From positions 2,852,001 through 2,916,000 of the forward strand of contig NZ_CP064782.1 in NCBI RefSeq assembly GCF_018905915.1: DNA of 64,000 nt, given 5' to 3'. How positions within the stretch are numbered: position 1 is the stretch's first letter; each line of letters starts with the position of its first letter. The position numbers were made by a program, and so were the translations under genes. This document shows positions 37,388 to 47,487 of this stretch, in pieces. A model generated the notes under the pieces. The model was not told where the DNA came from. It ran no database searches and saw only the letters and a list, made by a program, of their open reading frames with translations. The DNA comes from Azospira inquinata (GTDB lineage: Bacteria > Pseudomonadota > Gammaproteobacteria > Burkholderiales > Rhodocyclaceae).

Positions 37388-39085
37388 GTGCCGCGTCTGC
37401 GATTTTCAGAATCCGCCTACAGCCGCTGGGACGTGTTGGGGATTATGGTGCTGTTGTCCTTTTTCCCCGCCGCCTGGTTGTGGGCGGACAACGGTAGCCT
37501 GCCGTCCCTGCCGGACCGGGGGCTGGCCGTGGGGGTGGTATTGGGCCTGGGGGCCTTCATCCTGCTCTTGCTCCTGCGTCTCTACCACCTGCACCAGCTC
37601 ATGGCCCGCCAGGCTCTGATCCTGGCCCGGAGCCGCGCCGAGCAGCAGCGCCGGGACGCATTCCAGAACACCAAAAACGAAGTGCTGAACCTACTCATTC
37701 AGCACCGGCCCCTGCCGGACGTGCTCCAATCCCTGGTCCTCAGCGTGGAACACAGCAATCCGGGCATGCTGTGCAGCGTTCTGCTCCTGGACGAGGAGGG
37801 CAAGCGCCTGCTCACCGGCGCCGCCCCCAGCCTGCCGGAGTTTTACAACCGGGCCATCCACGGCACGGAAATCGGCCTGGGGGTGGGCTCCTGCGGGACC
37901 GCCGCCTATATCGGGGAGCGGGTTATCGTCTCCGACATCCAGACCCATCCCTACTGGGAAAAATTTAAGGGGACGGCGGCGGAGGCCGGTTTGGCCGCCT
38001 GCTGGTCCGAGCCCATTCGGGGCAGCTCGGGAAAAATCCTGGGCACCTTCGCCATCTATCACCGCACCCCCCACGCCCCCAGCGCGGACGACATGGAATT
38101 GATCGCCTATCTGGCCCAGCTGGCGTCCCTGGCCATAGAACGGGCCCGTATGCAGCAGGCCCTGGAGGAAAGCGAGGAGCGCTGGAAATTTGCCCTGGAG
38201 GGGGCGGGGGACGGGGTTTGGGACTGGAAGGTGAAGACCGGGGAGGTGATCTATTCCCCCCGTTACCGGGAAATGCTGGGCTACGGGGTGGATGATCCCT
38301 ATCCCAACCGGATCGACAGCTGGTTGTCCCGCATTCATCCGGATGACGTGGCCCGGGTCCAGACCACCGTCCAGGGGGTGCTGGAAGGCCAACTTCCCAG
38401 CCTCTCCATGGAATTCCGCATGCGCTGCAAGGATGGGCGCTGGAAGTGGATGCTGTCCCGGGGCATGGTGGTGGGGCGGGACAAGGAAGGCCATCCCCTG
38501 CGCCTCATCGGCACCCACGCGGATGTGAGCGACCGCAAAGCGGTGGAAGAGCAGATGCGCCTCCTGGCCCAGTACGACCCCCTGACCGGCCTACCCAACC
38601 GGGCCCTGCTGGCGGACCGGCTGCAAATGGCCCTGGTCCAGGCCAAGCGGGACGGGGACATGGTGGCCCTGCTCTATCTGGATCTGGATAATTTCAAGCC
38701 GGTGAATGACCGCTTCGGCCATGCCGCCGGGGACCATCTGCTGCGCGAAGTGGCAGCCCGGCTGCGGGATACGGTGCGGGATTCGGACACGGTGGCCCGC
38801 ATCGGTGGGGACGAGTTCATTCTTCTTTTGCCCGCCGTGAAGAGTAAGGACGACGTGCTGGCGGTGGGGGCCAAAATACTCCAGGTGCTGGCCGAACCTT
38901 TTTCCCTGCCCGGGGGGACCGCCTCCGTTACCGCCAGTATCGGCGGGGCCATTTACCCCCTGCACGGGGCGGACGGCAAGGAACTGACCCGGCGGGCCGA
39001 TGCCGCCATGTACCGGGCCAAGGAACTGGGGCGCAACAACATCCAATTGAGCGAATCCGCCGCCATTCTGGATAAGCCGGCCTGA
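37388..39085 (+). CDS. Membrane GAF-PAS-GGDEF diguanylate cyclase
   Basis: The protein has about 565 residues. Two N-terminal membrane helices (VLGIMVLLSFFPAAWLW and GVVLGLGAFILLLLLRLY) are followed by a GAF domain, a PAS/PAC domain (PYREMLGYG, about 280-390) and a GGDEF domain. The active site GGDEF (473-477) is intact, and an RxxD inhibitory site (RDSD, 464-467) is present. There is no EAL domain. The start is uncertain: GTG at 37388 follows a GAGAGGGGA stretch and gives a normal N-terminus, while the frame is open to 37166. It probably senses an environmental or cytosolic signal. Confidence 0.82.
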   Translation: MPRLRFSESAYSRWDVLGIMVLLSFFPAAWLWADNGSLPSLPDRGLAVGVVLGLGAFILLLLLRLYHLHQLMARQALILARSRAEQQRRDAFQNTKNEVLNLLIQHRPLPDVLQSLVLSVEHSNPGMLCSVLLLDEEGKRLLTGAAPSLPEFYNRAIHGTEIGLGVGSCGTAAYIGERVIVSDIQTHPYWEKFKGTAAEAGLAACWSEPIRGSSGKILGTFAIYHRTPHAPSADDMELIAYLAQLASLAIERARMQQALEESEERWKFALEGAGDGVWDWKVKTGEVIYSPRYREMLGYGVDDPYPNRIDSWLSRIHPDDVARVQTTVQGVLEGQLPSLSMEFRMRCKDGRWKWMLSRGMVVGRDKEGHPLRLIGTHADVSDRKAVEEQMRLLAQYDPLTGLPNRALLADRLQMALVQAKRDGDMVALLYLDLDNFKPVNDRFGHAAGDHLLREVAARLRDTVRDSDTVARIGGDEFILLLPAVKSKDDVLAVGAKILQVLAEPFSLPGGTASVTASIGGAIYPLHGADGKELTRRADAAMYRAKELGRNNIQLSESAAILDKPA

Positions 39086-39164
39086 TGGGGCCGGTTTCCC
39101 CTTCCCGGGCCTTTCCCCGCCCCGCCGGTAGGCAGTCCGGTGCGGGCTTGGTATAGTCCCCGCC

Positions 39165-40142
39165 ATGTTTGCCTACCTGGTCCGCCGCCTCCTCTATGCA
39201 TTGCCTATTCTGATCGGGGTCAATCTGCTGACCTTCGCCCTGTTTTTCGTGGTCAATTCCCCGGATGACATGGCCCGGATGCAGTTGGGCAACAAGCGGG
39301 TGACGGCGGAAGCCATTAGCCAGTGGAAGGCGGAGCGGGGCTACGACAAGCCCCTGTTCTGGAATGGGGATGCCCCGGGGATGGGCCGGGCCACCCAGAC
39401 CATTTTCTTTCAGAAATCCGCCCGCCTGTTTGTGGGGGATTTTGGCCGGGCCGAGGATGGCCGGGACATTGGCCAGGAAATCCGCAGCCGCATGGGGCCC
39501 TCCCTGGCCATCGCTCTGCCCACCTTTATCCTGGGCCTTTTCGCCGCCATTGCCATTGCTCTGACCCTGACCTTTTTTCGGGCCACCGCCCTGGATTTCT
39601 GGGGCGTGGTCACCTGTGTCGCCCTCATGTCCATTTCCGGGCTGTTCTACATCATCGGGGGCCAATGGCTGGTGGCCAAGATGTGGCGCCTGGTGCCCAT
39701 CTCCGGTTACGGGGCGGGGTTGGAAGCCTGGAAGTTCCTCATTCTCCCGGTGGTTATTGGGGTCCTGGCGGGCCTGGGGGGCAGTGCCCGGTGGTATCGC
39801 ACCCTGTTTCTCGAGGAAATGGATAAGGATTACGTGCGTACCGCCCGGGCCAAGGGCCTGGCGGAGCGGGTGGTGATGTTCCGCCATGTACTGCGCAACG
39901 CCCTGATTCCCATCCTGACCGGGGTGGTGGTGGTCATTCCCCAACTCTTCATGGGCTCCCTGCTCACCGAATCCTTCTTTGGCATTCCCGGCCTGGGCAG
40001 CTACACCATTGACGCCATTGCTGCCCAGGACTTCGCCGTGGTGCGTTCCATGGTCTTTCTCGGCTCCGTGCTCTACATCGTCGGCCTCATTCTCACGGAC
40101 ATTTCCTACACCCTGGTGGATCCCCGCATCCGCTTTGACTGA
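39165..40142 (+). CDS. Peptide ABC transporter permease (YejB-like)
   Basis: The protein has 325 residues with about six membrane segments and starts MFAYLVRRLLYALPILIGVN. The EAA coupling motif is YVRTARAKGLAERVVMFRHV, followed by NALIPILTGV. The end, LTDISYTLVDPRIRFD, is typical of YejB/OppB permeases. TATAGT ends seven bases before the ATG and there is no ribosome site, so the mRNA may be leaderless. It forms an operon with the next permease and the ATPase. Confidence 0.85.
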   Translation: MFAYLVRRLLYALPILIGVNLLTFALFFVVNSPDDMARMQLGNKRVTAEAISQWKAERGYDKPLFWNGDAPGMGRATQTIFFQKSARLFVGDFGRAEDGRDIGQEIRSRMGPSLAIALPTFILGLFAAIAIALTLTFFRATALDFWGVVTCVALMSISGLFYIIGGQWLVAKMWRLVPISGYGAGLEAWKFLILPVVIGVLAGLGGSARWYRTLFLEEMDKDYVRTARAKGLAERVVMFRHVLRNALIPILTGVVVVIPQLFMGSLLTESFFGIPGLGSYTIDAIAAQDFAVVRSMVFLGSVLYIVGLILTDISYTLVDPRIRFD

Positions 40143-40146
40143 TCCC

Positions 40147-41559
40147 ATGAATTTCCTTCCCGTGGTTCTCTGGTCCGATGTGCTGGTCTGGCTCCTGGTG
40201 GCGGGGGCCTTGCTCCTGGCCTGGGGCATTGCCCGCAATCCGCCTTTGCGCAGCGCCTGGGCCCGGGTGGGGCAAAGCGGGGTGGGGATGGGGGCGGCGG
40301 TGCTGCTGGGGGTCTTTGTCCTGGTGGGCCTGCTGGATTCCCTCCATTACCGGGAGCGGCTGGCGGGCACCCCAGGAGCGGCTCCCCTCTACGGGGTGGA
40401 GGTGCTCTCCGCCCTGGATGGGGCCCTGAGCGCCCTGCGGGAAAATAACGAAAAAACCTATTCCGCCCCCCTGGCTACCCGAAGTTTCGCTATGGAAATG
40501 GAGACTACCCTGGGGCCGGATGGCCAGCACCTGGAGCGGCGCCAGTTTCCCCGCCTGCGCTTCGGTGGCGCCCACCTGGGTAGCCGGGAAGGGGCGCGGG
40601 GGGCGGATATTGCTAAGCGTCTGGCTCTGGCCTGGGGACTGGCGGTGCTCCTCTGGCTGGGGAGTTTGACCGGAGTCCTGGCCCGTTTCTCGGGCAATGC
40701 GTGGGGCGCCCGCTGGCAACGGCTGTGGCACCCGGGACCGGAGGAGTTTGCCTGGCGGGGCGTGCTGGTGGCCTGGGGCGGCATTCTGGCGGTGGCCTTA
40801 CCCCTCTTTTGCCTGGTTCCCGAATATCACGTGTTTGGCACGGACAAGGTGGGCCAGGACGTGCTCTACCAGGTGCTAAAAAGTATCCGCACCGCCCTGG
40901 TCATCGGTCTGGTCACCACCCTGGTGACCCTGCCCCTGGCCGTGCTGCTGGGGACCATGGCTGGCTATTTCCGGGGCTGGGTGGATGACCTGATTCAGTA
41001 CCTCTACACCACCCTGAATTCCATTCCCGGGGTGCTGCTCATCGCCGCGGCCGTACTCATGATGCAGGGGGTGCTGGACCGCCATCCCCAATGGTTCGAT
41101 ACGGCGGCGGAGCGGGCGGACATGCGCCTTCTGGCCCTTTGCTTCATTCTTGGCCTGACCAGCTGGACCGGCCTGGCTCGCCTGCTGCGGGGGGAAACCC
41201 TGAAACTGGCCCGCCTGGAATACATCCAGGCCGCCCAGGCCTTTGGTGTTTCCAGCCTGCGTATTTTGCTGCGCCACATCCTGCCCAATCTTTTCCATCT
41301 GGTGCTGATTTCCCTGGTCATGGACTTCTCCAGTCTGGTGCTGGCGGAGGCCGTGCTCTCCTATGTGGGCATCGGGGTGGATCCCTCCATGATCAGTTTC
41401 GGCACCATGATTAACAATGCCCGCATGGAGCTGGCCCGGGAACCTATGGTGTGGTGGTCCCTGGTAGCCGCTTTCCTCTTCATGTTCGCCCTGGTGCTGG
41501 CGGCCAATTTGTTTGCCGACGTGGTCCGGGATGCCTTTGACCCCCGCCGGCGCGCCTAG
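40147..41559 (+). CDS. Peptide ABC transporter permease (YejE/OppC-like) with large periplasmic insert
   Basis: The protein has 470 residues, considerably longer than typical OppC/YejE permeases (about 300-350). After an N-terminal membrane helix pair there is a soluble insert (about residues 65-160, containing ENNEKTYSAPLATRSFAMEM) and another helix. The standard core follows: FGTDKVGQDVLYQVLKSIRT, EAA motif YIQAAQAFGVSSLRILLRHI, and VLSYVGIGVDPS. It starts four bases after the YejB-like gene and ends nine bases before the ATPase. Confidence 0.85.
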   Translation: MNFLPVVLWSDVLVWLLVAGALLLAWGIARNPPLRSAWARVGQSGVGMGAAVLLGVFVLVGLLDSLHYRERLAGTPGAAPLYGVEVLSALDGALSALRENNEKTYSAPLATRSFAMEMETTLGPDGQHLERRQFPRLRFGGAHLGSREGARGADIAKRLALAWGLAVLLWLGSLTGVLARFSGNAWGARWQRLWHPGPEEFAWRGVLVAWGGILAVALPLFCLVPEYHVFGTDKVGQDVLYQVLKSIRTALVIGLVTTLVTLPLAVLLGTMAGYFRGWVDDLIQYLYTTLNSIPGVLLIAAAVLMMQGVLDRHPQWFDTAAERADMRLLALCFILGLTSWTGLARLLRGETLKLARLEYIQAAQAFGVSSLRILLRHILPNLFHLVLISLVMDFSSLVLAEAVLSYVGIGVDPSMISFGTMINNARMELAREPMVWWSLVAAFLFMFALVLAANLFADVVRDAFDPRRRA

Positions 41560-41568
41560 GATTTGCCC

Positions 41569-43572
41569 ATGAGCACTAGCCTTCTCAGCGTTACCGACCT
41601 GCGGGTCGGCTTCCTCAGCCGGGGCCGCACCCTTACCGCTATCGACGGGGTTTCCTTCCAGGTGGAGGCGGGGGAAACCTTCGCCCTGCTGGGGGAATCG
41701 GGCTGTGGCAAGTCCGCCTCGGCCCTGGCCCTGATGCGGCTGCTGCCCTCTGGCGGGCGAGTGCTGGGGGGCACGGTAGAACTGGAAGGCCGCTCCCTTC
41801 TGCCCTTGCCCGAAGCCGCCATGGGCGACCTGCGGGGGCGGGCCATGGCCATGATTTTTCAGGAGCCGGCCACCAGCCTGAATCCGGTCCTCACCATTGG
41901 CCGCCAGATTGGGGAGGTGCTGAGCCGCCACCGGGGTCTGGAAGGGGCCGCGGCCCGGGCCGAAGCGGAGGGGCTGCTGGCCGCCGTGGGCATTGCGGAC
42001 CCGGCCCAGCGCCTGGAGGCCTATCCCTTCCAGTTGTCCGGGGGTATGAAACAGCGGGCCATGATCGCCATCGCCCTGGCTGGGGAACCTCGCCTGCTCA
42101 TTGCGGATGAGCCCACCACGGCCCTGGATGTGACCATTCAGGCCCAGATCCTGGATTTGCTGGCCCGCCTGCAAAAGGAACGGGGCATGGGCATGCTGCT
42201 CATCACCCACGATCTGGGGGTGGTGGCCCGCAGCGCCCACCGGGTGGGGGTGATGTACGCTGGGGAACTGGTGGAAAAAGCCCCCCGGGAGGCTTTTTTT
42301 CAGCACCCTCGCCATCCCTATACTCAGGCCCTGTTTGCCGCCCTGCCCGAAGTGGGGGAACAGGGCAGGGTCCTGGCCACCATCCCCGGCCAGGTTCCCG
42401 CCCTGGGGGCCATGCCCGCCGGTTGCCGCTTTGCCCCCCGCTGCCCCCACGCCTGGGAGCGCTGTGGGGAACAATCCCCGGATTGGGCGGCCGTGGGGGA
42501 CGACCATTGGGTCCGCTGCCACTTGGTGGCGGAACCGGCCCGGGCCGTGGACAAAGTGGCTGCCGGTAGCGCCTCGCCGCATACCGTAGCGGACCAAGCC
42601 GCACCCCTCTTGGCGGTAGGGGATTTGCGGGTGCATTTCCCCATCCGCAAGGGCATCCTGCAACGCACCGTGGGCCATATCAAAGCGGTGGATGGGGTAT
42701 CCCTGGAACTGGCCAAAGGCCGCACCCTGGCCCTGGTGGGGGAATCGGGCTGTGGCAAGACCACGGTGGGGAAGGCGGTCTTGCGCCTCCTTTCCAGTAC
42801 CGGCTCCATCCGCCTTAGGGGGCAGGAATTGCAGGGCCTGGGAAACCGGCAGCTGCGCCCCTGGCGGGGACGGATGCAGATGGTGTTTCAGGACCCCTTC
42901 GCTTCCCTCAACCCCCGGCTTACCGTGGGAGAAATTATCGCGGAAGGCATGGGCGCCCTGGGGGCCGTGCCCCGGGAAGGCTGGAACGACGCAGTGGCAG
43001 CCCTGTTGGCCCAGGTGGGGTTGCCCGCGGACGGGGCAGGGCGCTATCCCCATGAGTTTTCCGGCGGCCAGCGCCAACGTATCGCCATCGCCCGGGCCCT
43101 GGCGGTTCAGCCTGAGCTGGTGGTTTGTGACGAGCCTACCTCGGCCCTGGATGTGTCCGTTCAGGCCCAGATTCTCAACCTGCTGCGCCGTCTCCAGGAA
43201 GAGTTGGGTCTGGCCTATCTGTTCATCACCCACAATTTCGCCGTGGTCCAGTATCTGGCCCACGATGTGGCGGTGATGTACCTGGGCCGTATCGTGGAGT
43301 GGGGGGAGGCGGCCTCCCTGCTGGCTACCCCCCGCCATCCTTACACCCGGGCCCTGCTGGGGGCGGTGCTCAGTCCTTCCTTAACTCCCTCTACTCGGGA
43401 GGCGGCGCCCCTGCTGCCTGGGGAAACCCCTTCTCCAGCCAATCCGCCCCAGGGGTGCCATTTCCATCCCCGTTGCCCCCTAGCCACGGATCGGTGTCGC
43501 CAGGAATACCCGGAACCCCGGGAGGCAGCGCCGGGCCATTGGGTGCGCTGCCACTGGTGGGAGAAAGGCTGA
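41569..43572 (+). CDS. Peptide ABC transporter fused ATP-binding protein (YejF-like)
   Basis: The protein has 667 residues with two complete ABC ATPase domains. Walker A motifs are [14 protein letters not shown] and [14 protein letters not shown]. Signatures are [16 protein letters not shown] and [16 protein letters not shown]. Both halves end in the Cys-rich oligopeptide-type C-terminal segment ([14 protein letters not shown] and [14 protein letters not shown]), which in the family can bind an iron-sulphur cluster. The ATG at 41569 has TAGGA seven bases upstream; an in-frame TTG lies six bases earlier. No binding-protein gene accompanies the operon. Confidence 0.9.
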   Translation: MSTSLLSVTDLRVGFLSRGRTLTAIDGVSFQVEAGETFALLGESGCGKSASALALMRLLPSGGRVLGGTVELEGRSLLPLPEAAMGDLRGRAMAMIFQEPATSLNPVLTIGRQIGEVLSRHRGLEGAAARAEAEGLLAAVGIADPAQRLEAYPFQLSGGMKQRAMIAIALAGEPRLLIADEPTTALDVTIQAQILDLLARLQKERGMGMLLITHDLGVVARSAHRVGVMYAGELVEKAPREAFFQHPRHPYTQALFAALPEVGEQGRVLATIPGQVPALGAMPAGCRFAPRCPHAWERCGEQSPDWAAVGDDHWVRCHLVAEPARAVDKVAAGSASPHTVADQAAPLLAVGDLRVHFPIRKGILQRTVGHIKAVDGVSLELAKGRTLALVGESGCGKTTVGKAVLRLLSSTGSIRLRGQELQGLGNRQLRPWRGRMQMVFQDPFASLNPRLTVGEIIAEGMGALGAVPREGWNDAVAALLAQVGLPADGAGRYPHEFSGGQRQRIAIARALAVQPELVVCDEPTSALDVSVQAQILNLLRRLQEELGLAYLFITHNFAVVQYLAHDVAVMYLGRIVEWGEAASLLATPRHPYTRALLGAVLSPSLTPSTREAAPLLPGETPSPANPPQGCHFHPRCPLATDRCRQEYPEPREAAPGHWVRCHWWEKG

Positions 43573-43650
43573 AGCTTCCTTTCCGGTGGGCTTGGGGATC
43601 GGGAGGCTTGAGATGCTTGGAAAGCCCCACTGTGAGTGGCCCGCTTGCCC

Positions 43651-43684
43651 ATAAAAAAACACGCCCTGGGGCGTGTTTTTTTAT
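43651..43684. terminator. Bidirectional terminator between the importer operon and mltD
   Basis: A stem ACACGCCC/GGCGTGT is flanked by seven As and seven Ts, so it works for both convergent genes. Confidence 0.93.
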
Positions 43685-43737
43685 GGGATCAGCTTGGCAT
43701 CCCCGGCCCTAAATTCCCGGGGCCGGTGCCTGGGAGC

Positions 43738-45633
43738 TTATTCCTTGTCGTTCTTGGCCAGCTGGATGGTCAGGGTTTTGCCCGGCTTCAGGTTGGTGCC
43801 CGCCAGATGGTTCCAGCGCTTGAGATCATCCGCATCCACCTTGAATTTGCGGGCGACGGCCACCAGGGTGTCCCCCTTGCGGATGGTGTAGCGGGCCATC
43901 TTGGATTTCTCCTCGGCCTTGGCGCTCTTGCTTTCCCGTTCCTTGGATTTCTTGTCGTCCTTCTTGGCGCTGTCCTTGTCTTCCGACTTTTTGCCAGCTT
44001 TGCCGTCCTTGGCCGACTTGCTCTCATCCTTGGCGGTCTTGCTGTCTTTCACCGCCACCATCACGGTTTTTTCCTGGGCCGGAGCCACGATCAACTCGGC
44101 ACCCGGGGTCATTTTCTTCGCCAGCTTGGGGTTCCAGTGTTTCAGGTCTTCCACCGCCACATCGTAGCGGCGGGCCAGGGAAAAGAGGGTGTCCCCCTTG
44201 CGCAGGGTATGGGTCTTGGGGGCACTTTTTTCCACCTTGGCTTCCAGTACCGGGCCAGCCTTGGCCGCGGTGGCCGCCAGGGTGGGGCTGCTACGGGGCG
44301 TCGGGGCCGGGGTGGGCTGGGCCACGGGCATTTCCGGTGCCTGGGTGATGGCCGCCAGATCCCCCGTATCCGCTCCTTCCTTATTGGGCACCAGGAGGGG
44401 GGTGCCCGGGGCGACCCGGCCCCGGTCATCCAGGCCATTGGCGTTTTTCAGGGCGGCCAGGGAAATATCGAAGCGGGCGGCTACGTCCTCCAGCCGTTCC
44501 CCCTTCTGTAAGGTGTAGGAGGCCCAGGAAGACAGGGGGGTTTCGGTATTTTCCAGGTTGGCCTTGAAAATCTCCACCTTGTCCGTGGGCAGAATCAGGG
44601 GGGAGTTGGCCTTGATGACCGGCCGGTTATGGGCCGGGTTCAGGGCAAGGAACTCATCCATGGGCATTTCTGCCAGCTTGGCCGCCATTTTCACGTCAAT
44701 GTCCGTGGTCTTGGCTACGGTGCTGAAGTAGGGCCGGTTGGCGATGGGGGGCAGGTTGAGCTGGGCGAAGAGGCGTTGGTTGCTAAAAATGTTTTTCAGG
44801 GCCTGAAGTTTGGGAACGTAATTGCGGGTTTCCGTAGGCAGGGTCAGGCTCTGATAATCCGTGGGCAGACCCCGACTCTGGTTTTTGGCCACGGCCCGGG
44901 CCAGGGCGCCTTCGCCCCAGTTGTAGGCAGCCAGGGCCAGTTGCCAGTCCCCGTACATGTCGTAGAGGGATTGGAGATAATCCAGGGCGGCGGAGGTGGA
45001 GGCGACGATGTCCCGGCGTTGATCCACCCACCAGTTCTGCTTCAGGTTGAAGTTCTTCCCCGTGGAGGGGATGAACTGCCAGATGCCGGAGGCGTGGCTG
45101 CGGGACAGGGCCATGGGGTTGTAGGCGCTCTCCACCATGGGCAGCAGGGCCAGCTCCATGGGCATGCCCCGTTTGCCGATTTCATCCACGATGTAATAGA
45201 GGTAGCGGCTGCTCCGTTCCACCATGCGCCGCACGTAATCCGGTCGGTTCACGTAATACTGCTCGTGGGCGAGGACCAGGTCATTGCGCAGATTGGGCAT
45301 GGAAAAGCCATTGCGAATCCGGTCCCACAGGTCGTCCGGGGTGGCGGTCAGGTCAATGGCCTGGGGCAGCTTGGGGAAGGGGCGGATTTCTTCCCGGGGC
45401 AGGTCGCCGGAAAGCTGGCTGAATTCGGCTTTAGCGGTAGCGGCGGGGGAACTGTCCTGATCGGCGTCCTGGGGAAAGTCCTTGAGGGTGGCGGCCAGGG
45501 AGAGGGAGAGGGGGCTGTCTCCGGCGTGGGCCGGGGTCAGGGTGAGGGTACTGAATCCCCAACTCAGCAGGCTGACGCAACAACAGCGGAACAGGATGCG
45601 GGGGGACAGACCAAGGGACTTCATCAGCGTCAT
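43738..45633 (-). CDS. mltD: Membrane-bound lytic murein transglycosylase D with LysM domains
   Basis: The protein has 631 residues. A signal peptide (cleavage near TPAHAGD) is followed by an SLT domain with catalytic Glu in LALLPMVESAYNPMALS, SGIWQFIPSTGKNFNL and AYNWGEGALARAV. Three LysM peptidoglycan-binding modules lie at about 370-415, 480-525 and 580-628 (YTLQKGERLEDVA, HTLRKGDTLFSLA, YTIRKGDTLVAVA). The last two are separated by a very Lys/Ser/Asp-rich linker. AGGA lies five bases before ATG 45633, while a second ATG lies at 45624. Confidence 0.9.
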   Translation of the reverse strand: MTLMKSLGLSPRILFRCCCVSLLSWGFSTLTLTPAHAGDSPLSLSLAATLKDFPQDADQDSSPAATAKAEFSQLSGDLPREEIRPFPKLPQAIDLTATPDDLWDRIRNGFSMPNLRNDLVLAHEQYYVNRPDYVRRMVERSSRYLYYIVDEIGKRGMPMELALLPMVESAYNPMALSRSHASGIWQFIPSTGKNFNLKQNWWVDQRRDIVASTSAALDYLQSLYDMYGDWQLALAAYNWGEGALARAVAKNQSRGLPTDYQSLTLPTETRNYVPKLQALKNIFSNQRLFAQLNLPPIANRPYFSTVAKTTDIDVKMAAKLAEMPMDEFLALNPAHNRPVIKANSPLILPTDKVEIFKANLENTETPLSSWASYTLQKGERLEDVAARFDISLAALKNANGLDDRGRVAPGTPLLVPNKEGADTGDLAAITQAPEMPVAQPTPAPTPRSSPTLAATAAKAGPVLEAKVEKSAPKTHTLRKGDTLFSLARRYDVAVEDLKHWNPKLAKKMTPGAELIVAPAQEKTVMVAVKDSKTAKDESKSAKDGKAGKKSEDKDSAKKDDKKSKERESKSAKAEEKSKMARYTIRKGDTLVAVARKFKVDADDLKRWNHLAGTNLKPGKTLTIQLAKNDKE

Positions 45634-45784
45634 AGGGGTCCTTTTTGGCGGACCTCTCCCAGGGTGGCTGGGGGAGGGGCTTCCCGGCGCTGACGGTCGG
45701 GAAACGCTGGAAACTTGGTGGAAATTTAGCGGGCCATTATACCCTAATGGTGATAGGGATAAATATGCTTTATTTTCAAAGAGA

Positions 45785-46567
45785 TCAGCGTTTGCCCTCG
45801 GCCCGCGCCACGGCCTCCAGCAGACTGGCCATGGCGCTGGCGGCCCCGGCTCTCCAGCGGTGGCTAACCAGAGCACTGACCTGGGTTTGCCCCGGATTGA
45901 TTTCCACCGTGGGAATGCCCTGCTGCCTGGCCCACAGCACCGGCTCCGCAATGTAGGGAAAGACGCTGGTGGTGCCGATGCTGAACACCAGGTCCGGCCC
46001 CGCTTCCAAGGCACCGACCAGCCTCCGGATGGCGTCCTGGGGCAATGCCTCGCCAAAGAGCACCACCCGGGGTCGCAGCCAGGCACCGCAATCCGGACAA
46101 GGGGGCGGCAAGGGCAAATCCCGGTAATCCCGGCGTTGTTCCTCATGGCCGCAGCGGGGGCAGTAAATCTCCCGCAGGCAGCCATGAATTTCGATTAAGT
46201 CTGAACTACCCCCATCCCGATGCAGGCCGTCGATGTTCTGGGTGAGGACGGTAATGTGTCGGGTCGGGCTTTCCAGGGCGGCTATGGCCTGATGGGCCCC
46301 ATTGGGGCGGGCCTGCCGGCAATTGGCTTCAATCTGGGCCAGATATTTCCAGGTCAGGGCCGGCCGGGTTTCCAGCATTTCCCCGGACAAGGCATCCTCG
46401 ATGGCGTAGCCCTCCGCCGTATCTGCCTCCTCATACAGACCGCCCACTCCCCGATAGGTGGGCAGACCGGAATCAGCGGATATTCCCGCTCCGGTGATGA
46501 AGAGAATATGGCGAGCCTCCCGGACCTGCCGGGCCAGGGTGGCGAGAAAGGGAACGGGGGCGGTCAT
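45785..46567 (-). CDS. cobB: NAD-dependent protein deacylase (sirtuin, CobB-like)
   Basis: The protein has 260 residues. It shows the sirtuin motifs GAGISADSGLPTYRG, TQNIDGLH and EIHGCLREIYCPRCG, with the paired zinc cysteines CPRC and CPDC, and LVFSIGTTSVF. It lacks the tyrosine/arginine pair that clearly marks class III desuccinylases, but I did not resolve this with certainty. ATG at 46567 was chosen because a longer frame starts within low-quality sequence. It is a single gene between mltD and the tRNA cluster. Confidence 0.88.
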   Translation of the reverse strand: MTAPVPFLATLARQVREARHILFITGAGISADSGLPTYRGVGGLYEEADTAEGYAIEDALSGEMLETRPALTWKYLAQIEANCRQARPNGAHQAIAALESPTRHITVLTQNIDGLHRDGGSSDLIEIHGCLREIYCPRCGHEEQRRDYRDLPLPPPCPDCGAWLRPRVVLFGEALPQDAIRRLVGALEAGPDLVFSIGTTSVFPYIAEPVLWARQQGIPTVEINPGQTQVSALVSHRWRAGAASAMASLLEAVARAEGKR

Positions 46568-46615
46568 GGGAGGGAGAAAAGAAGGGGAAGACCGGGAAAG
46601 TATAGTAAAAAACAA

Positions 46616-46650
46616 AAAAGCCTTGTTAATCGATGACTAACAAGGCTTTT
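46616..46650. terminator. Terminator of the tRNA cluster
   Basis: A thirteen-base-pair stem AAAAGCCTTGTTA with TAACAAGGCTTTT around a nine-base loop. On the minus strand it is followed by a T-rich run, nine bases after the last tRNA. Confidence 0.93.
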
Positions 46651-46658
46651 CTGAATTT

Positions 46659-46735
46659 TGGCGGAGTGGACGGGACTCGAACCCGCGACCCCCGGCGTGA
46701 CAGGCCGGTATTCTAACCAACTGAACTACCACTCC
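46659..46735 (-). tRNA. tRNA-Asp (GTC), copy 1
   Basis: This 77-base cloverleaf on the minus strand starts GGAGTGGTAG and ends with an encoded CCA. The anticodon GTC lies in the loop of CCGGCCTGTCACGCCGG. Confidence 0.96.
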
Positions 46736-46806
46736 AAACCAGTTTTGACTCACAGGAAAAAGTGGCTTCCCGCAAGTGGTCGGGAAAATAACAACCCGAG
46801 AAAACT

Positions 46807-46882
46807 TGGCGTCCCCACGGGGATTCGAACCCCGGTTATCGCCGTGAAAGGGCGGTGTCCTAGGCCTCTAGACGATGGGGAC
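46807..46882 (-). tRNA. tRNA-Glu (TTC), copy 1
   Basis: A 76-base cloverleaf starts GTCCCCATCGTCTAGAGG and encodes CCA. The anticodon TTC lies in CCGCCCTTTCACGGCG. Confidence 0.96.
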
Positions 46883-46904
46883 CCGGACTTTCTTTCGCGC
46901 AATT

Positions 46905-46980
<76 letters not shown>

Positions 46981-46998
46981 GCCGCGAAAGAAGGCTGA

Positions 46999-47027
46999 AT
47001 TATATGGAACTAACTCAGCGTTGTAAA
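46999..47027 (-). promoter_or_regulatory. Promoter of tRNA cassette copy 1
   Basis: On the minus strand TTTACA (47022-47027) and TATAAT (46999-47004) are separated by 17 bases and sit 19 bases before the tRNA-Ala 5' end. Confidence 0.85.
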
Positions 47028-47101
47028 GCTTTTTTTGGAAAAACTTACGAAACCACTACAAATCTGAAAAAAGCCTCAAAAAGACAACTTTTCTCAAATG
47101 T

Positions 47102-47178
47102 TGGCGGAGTGGACGGGACTCGAACCCGCGACCCCCGGCGTGACAGGCCGGTATTCTAACCAACTGAACTACCACTCC
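47102..47178 (-). tRNA. tRNA-Asp (GTC), copy 2
   Basis: It is identical in the mature sequence to the copy at 46659-46735: 77 bases with CCA encoded. Confidence 0.96.
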
Positions 47179-47248
47179 GAACCAGTTCTGACCCGCAGCA
47201 AATGTTGCTTTCTGCAAGTCATCGGGAAGAGTTACAACCCGAAAAACT

Positions 47249-47324
47249 TGGCGTCCCCACGGGGATTCGAACCCCGGTTATCGCCGTGAAAGGGCGGTGT
47301 CCTAGGCCTCTAGACGATGGGGAC
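47249..47324 (-). tRNA. tRNA-Glu (TTC), copy 2
   Basis: It is identical in the mature sequence to the copy at 46807-46882: 76 bases with CCA encoded. Confidence 0.96.
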
Positions 47325-47346
47325 CCGAACTATCTTTCGCGCAATT

Positions 47347-47422
<76 letters not shown>

Positions 47423-47440
47423 GCCGCGAAAGAAGCGCGA

Positions 47441-47469
47441 ATTATAGGAACATGATTCGCGCCTGTAAA
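47441..47469 (-). promoter_or_regulatory. Promoter of tRNA cassette copy 2
   Basis: On the minus strand TTTACA (47464-47469) and TATAAT (47441-47446) are separated by 17 bases, with the same geometry relative to tRNA-Ala as in copy 1. Confidence 0.87.
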
Positions 47470-47487
47470 GGCTTTGGTGAAGATTTT

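Noticed and set aside
40876..43338. An 820-codon open frame antisense to the peptide importer ATPase and permease
   Set aside because: It is the mirror of conserved ABC genes, with His/Gly/Gln-rich sequence and no recognisable domain.
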